The notes beneath the pieces are model-generated. The model worked only from the letters and a program-made list of their open reading frames with translations. It was not told where the DNA came from and did no database searches. From Nocardioides sp. (lineage in GTDB: Bacteria; Actinomycetota; Actinomycetes; Propionibacteriales; Nocardioidaceae): 5,414 nt of DNA. Both the position numbers and the translations under genes were made by a program. The stretch is taken from positions 1-5,414 of the forward strand of contig JARICB010000428.1 in NCBI GenBank assembly GCA_029264225.1, written 5' to 3'. Positions within the stretch are counted from its first letter, which is position 1; each line of letters opens with the position of its first letter. This document shows, piece by piece, positions 3,180-5,414 of the stretch.

Positions 3180-5414
3180 GTGACGGTGACGATCAGCAAG
3201 ATGAGCGCCGGCAAGGGGTGCGAGTACCTGCTCCGGACGGTGGCCGCGGGCGATGGCGATAGGTCCTTGTCGACACCGCTGACGCGCTACTACACCGAGG
3301 CCGGCACGCCACCCGGTCGGTGGATGGGCTCCGGACTTCCTGGCCTGGAGTGCTCGATCCAGGCCGGGGACGAGGTCACCGAGGACCAACTCAAGAACCT
3401 GATCGGGCACGGGGCCCATCCGGTGACGGGCGAGCCGCTCGGCCGCGCATACCGCACGTTCAAGCCGCTCAACGTCGGCAAGCGGCGTCACGCCGTTGCG
3501 GGCTATGACCTGACGTTCTCGATCCCCAAGTCGGCGAGCGTGTTGTGGGGAGTCGCCGACGCGCGCACCCAAGCGCTCATCGCCCAGGCACATCACGCGG
3601 CCGTTGCTGACGCGCTGGACTTCCTGGAACGTGAGGTCATCGCCACCCGTGTCGGCGCCAGGGGGCCGAAGGGTGCCGTCGCGCAGGTCGAGGTCGCCGG
3701 GGCGGTCGCCACCGGATTCGACCACTACGACTCCCGCGCCAATGACCCCCACCTGCACACCCATGTCGTGATCTCGAACAAGGTCCAGACGCTCCAGGAC
3801 GGTCGATGGCGTGCTCTGGACGGCACGCCCCTGCACGGCTGGGTGGTCGCCCTCTCGGAGTTGCACGAGGCATCGTTCAGCGATCACCTCACCCGTGCGC
3901 TCGGCGTGGGCTGGGAGCGCCGCCCGCGCGGCCGGGACCGCAACCCGGCCTGGGAGATCGTTGGTGTCCCGCAGTCACTCGTGCAGGCGTTCTCGAGCCG
4001 CGCCCGCGCTATCGATGCCGCAACCGACCGCTTGATCGAGGAGTACGTCGAGCGCCACGGTCACCGGCCTCGCCGCGCCACCATCATGAAGCTGCGCCAG
4101 CAGGCCAACCTCTCCGACCGTCCGGCCAAGCGCATCCACTCACTCGCCGACCTCAGCGATCAGTGGCGGCGCAGGACGCTGGAACTTCTGCACGAGGACC
4201 CCGTCGCCTGGGCGGGACGCGTGACGAGCGACGAGCCCGCTCGGTTGCTGCGCGCGGACGACATCCCGCTCGACCTGATCGAGGACATCGGCCGACGCGT
4301 CGTCGACGTCGTCGGGGAGAAGCGGTCGACGTGGCGCAGAGCCAATCTGTACGCCGAGGCGGCCCGCCAGACTCTCGGCTGGCGGTTCGCCAGCACCCCC
4401 GACCGCGAGGCGGTCACCGGCCTGGTCGTCGACGCCGCCGAAGGCAACTCGCTGCGCCTGACCCCACCCGAGCTCGCACTCACCCCCACCACCTTCACCC
4501 GAGACGACGGCACCAGCGCGTTTCGTCCCAAGCACTCCACGGTGTTCTCAGCCGAACACCTGCTGGCCGCCGAAGACAGACTGCTCCACAGGGCCGCCGC
4601 GACGACCGCGCCGACCGTTGCGATCGAGACCGTCAACGCCATCACCGGACAACCGGTCAAGGGCTACCGGCTCAGCCCTGAGCAGGCACAGGCCGTCGCC
4701 CGGATCGCCGTGTCTGGTCGTCAGGTCGACCTCCTCATCGGCCCGGCCGGCGCTGGCAAGACCACCACCATGCGCGCCCTCCATCACATCTGGGCTCGCC
4801 AGCATGGCCGCGGCAGTGTCGTGGGTCTCGCGCCGAGTGCCGCGGCGGCCGCGGTGCTGGCAGAGGACCTGGGGGTCGGGTGCGAGAACACTGCGAAGTG
4901 GCTCTACGACCATGAGCAGGGCCGCACCGCGTTCAGGAAGAACCAGCTGGTCATCATCGATGAGGCGACGCTGGCCGGCACGATGACCCTGGACCGGATT
5001 ACCGCCCATGCGGTCGATGCGGGCGCCAAGGTGTTGCTGGTCGGGGACTGGGCACAACTCCAGGCGGTCGAGGCTGGGGGAGCGTTCGCGATGCTCGTCG
5101 AGGCCCGCGAGGATGCCCCCGAGCTGGTCGACGTCCACCGCTTCACCCACGTGTGGGAGCGGGCTGCCTCCCTCGACCTCCGGAACGGACGCGCCGAGGT
5201 GATCGAGACCTACCTTGCCCACCAGCGAGTCAGCGACGGCGACATGGAAGTCATGACCGACACCGCGTTCCGTGCCTGGAGTGCCGACATCGACGCGGGC
5301 CGCGAAAGCGTCCTCGTGGCCGACACGACCCAGCTCGTGCGCGACCTCAACGACCGCGCCCGCATGCAGCGGCTCCACGACGGGCGGACCCACAGTGGTC
5401 GAGAGGCCGCGCTC
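3180..5414 (+). CDS. mobF: MobF-family relaxase-helicase (TrwC/TraA-like), 3' end beyond window
   Basis: 745 codons are visible and the frame is open at the right edge. MobF relaxases nick one strand at oriT, stay covalently joined to its 5' end through a tyrosine, and unwind the DNA for conjugative transfer. The relaxase domain starts at once: VTVTISKMSAG, the tyrosine pair in TRYYTE (Y37, Y38; catalytic candidates), FSIPKSASVLW (113-123), and the metal-binding HUH motif DPHLHTHVVI (H191, H193, H195). The SF1 helicase domain follows: Walker A GPAGAGKTT (521-529), Walker B VIIDEA (591-596), motif III VGDWAQLQAV (621-630) and DVHRF (651-655). All key residues seen are intact. The GTG at 3180 is chosen because it has a well-spaced Shine-Dalgarno (3166-3171) and gives the family's usual N-terminus. 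A GTG at 3186 is too far from that site. The C-terminal helicase motifs and any C-terminal extension lie outside the window. Confidence 0.95.
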   Translation, partial: MTVTISKMSAGKGCEYLLRTVAAGDGDRSLSTPLTRYYTEAGTPPGRWMGSGLPGLECSIQAGDEVTEDQLKNLIGHGAHPVTGEPLGRAYRTFKPLNVGKRRHAVAGYDLTFSIPKSASVLWGVADARTQALIAQAHHAAVADALDFLEREVIATRVGARGPKGAVAQVEVAGAVATGFDHYDSRANDPHLHTHVVISNKVQTLQDGRWRALDGTPLHGWVVALSELHEASFSDHLTRALGVGWERRPRGRDRNPAWEIVGVPQSLVQAFSSRARAIDAATDRLIEEYVERHGHRPRRATIMKLRQQANLSDRPAKRIHSLADLSDQWRRRTLELLHEDPVAWAGRVTSDEPARLLRADDIPLDLIEDIGRRVVDVVGEKRSTWRRANLYAEAARQTLGWRFASTPDREAVTGLVVDAAEGNSLRLTPPELALTPTTFTRDDGTSAFRPKHSTVFSAEHLLAAEDRLLHRAAATTAPTVAIETVNAITGQPVKGYRLSPEQAQAVARIAVSGRQVDLLIGPAGAGKTTTMRALHHIWARQHGRGSVVGLAPSAAAAAVLAEDLGVGCENTAKWLYDHEQGRTAFRKNQLVIIDEATLAGTMTLDRITAHAVDAGAKVLLVGDWAQLQAVEAGGAFAMLVEAREDAPELVDVHRFTHVWERAASLDLRNGRAEVIETYLAHQRVSDGDMEVMTDTAFRAWSADIDAGRESVLVADTTQLVRDLNDRARMQRLHDGRTHSGREAAL

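Noticed and set aside
3099..3887. 262-codon minus-strand frame antisense to the relaxase start
   Set aside because: Composition follows the reverse complement of the relaxase codons. The plus frame carries intact HUH and tyrosine motifs, so this is a shadow.
3806..4681. 291-codon plus-strand frame inside the relaxase
   Set aside because: It is Arg/Pro/Gly-rich, typical of a shifted high-GC frame, and fully inside a better-supported gene.
4548..5393. 281-codon minus-strand frame antisense to the helicase domain
   Set aside because: It lies opposite Walker A, Walker B and motif III of the relaxase-helicase and has no recognisable domain of its own.

Overview
The window is high-GC DNA with Actinobacteria-like features: strongly GC-biased third codon positions, GTG starts, a CmtR-type metal sensor, and a MobF relaxase whose N-terminus resembles those of actinobacterial plasmids and integrative elements. 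No rRNA, tRNA, CRISPR array or intact transposase is visible. The genus cannot be fixed from the sequence alone.

Layout from left to right. Bases 1-360 (minus) hold the N-terminal part of an unrecognised acidic soluble protein that runs off the left edge. Bases 501-590 (minus) hold a 29-residue single-pass membrane peptide with a good Shine-Dalgarno sequence. Bases 591-820 are a divergent intergenic region. Bases 821-1567 (plus) encode a stand-alone endonuclease/exonuclease/phosphatase (EEP) fold hydrolase. It converges on a two-gene metal operon read from the minus strand: an ArsR/SmtB repressor with CmtR-type cysteines (2767-2372), then, with a 4-base ATGA overlap, a compact six-helix cation transporter ending in a cysteine-rich tail (2375-1677). 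Bases 2804-3179 are a non-coding stretch with small hairpins and a strongly pyrimidine-biased tract. From 3180 to the right edge (plus) lies a MobF (TrwC/TraA-like) relaxase-helicase, with an intact HUH relaxase domain and the first half of the SF1 helicase domain in view.

Reading of the whole: this looks like the edge of a conjugative or mobilisable element (plasmid or ICE), with a heavy-metal efflux module as cargo next to the DNA-transfer gene. The repressor and transporter form a self-contained module: metal binds the repressor, the shared promoter opens, and the transporter exports the metal. The relaxase would nick and pilot DNA from an oriT, which may lie in the hairpin-rich region just upstream. 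The most notable small-scale signals are three. One is a promoter whose -10 box and start codon lie inside a perfect inverted repeat, predicting a leaderless, autorepressed repressor mRNA. The second is a hairpin that hides the relaxase ribosome-binding site. The third is the 29-residue membrane peptide. I see no clear evidence of an entirely new multi-gene system.
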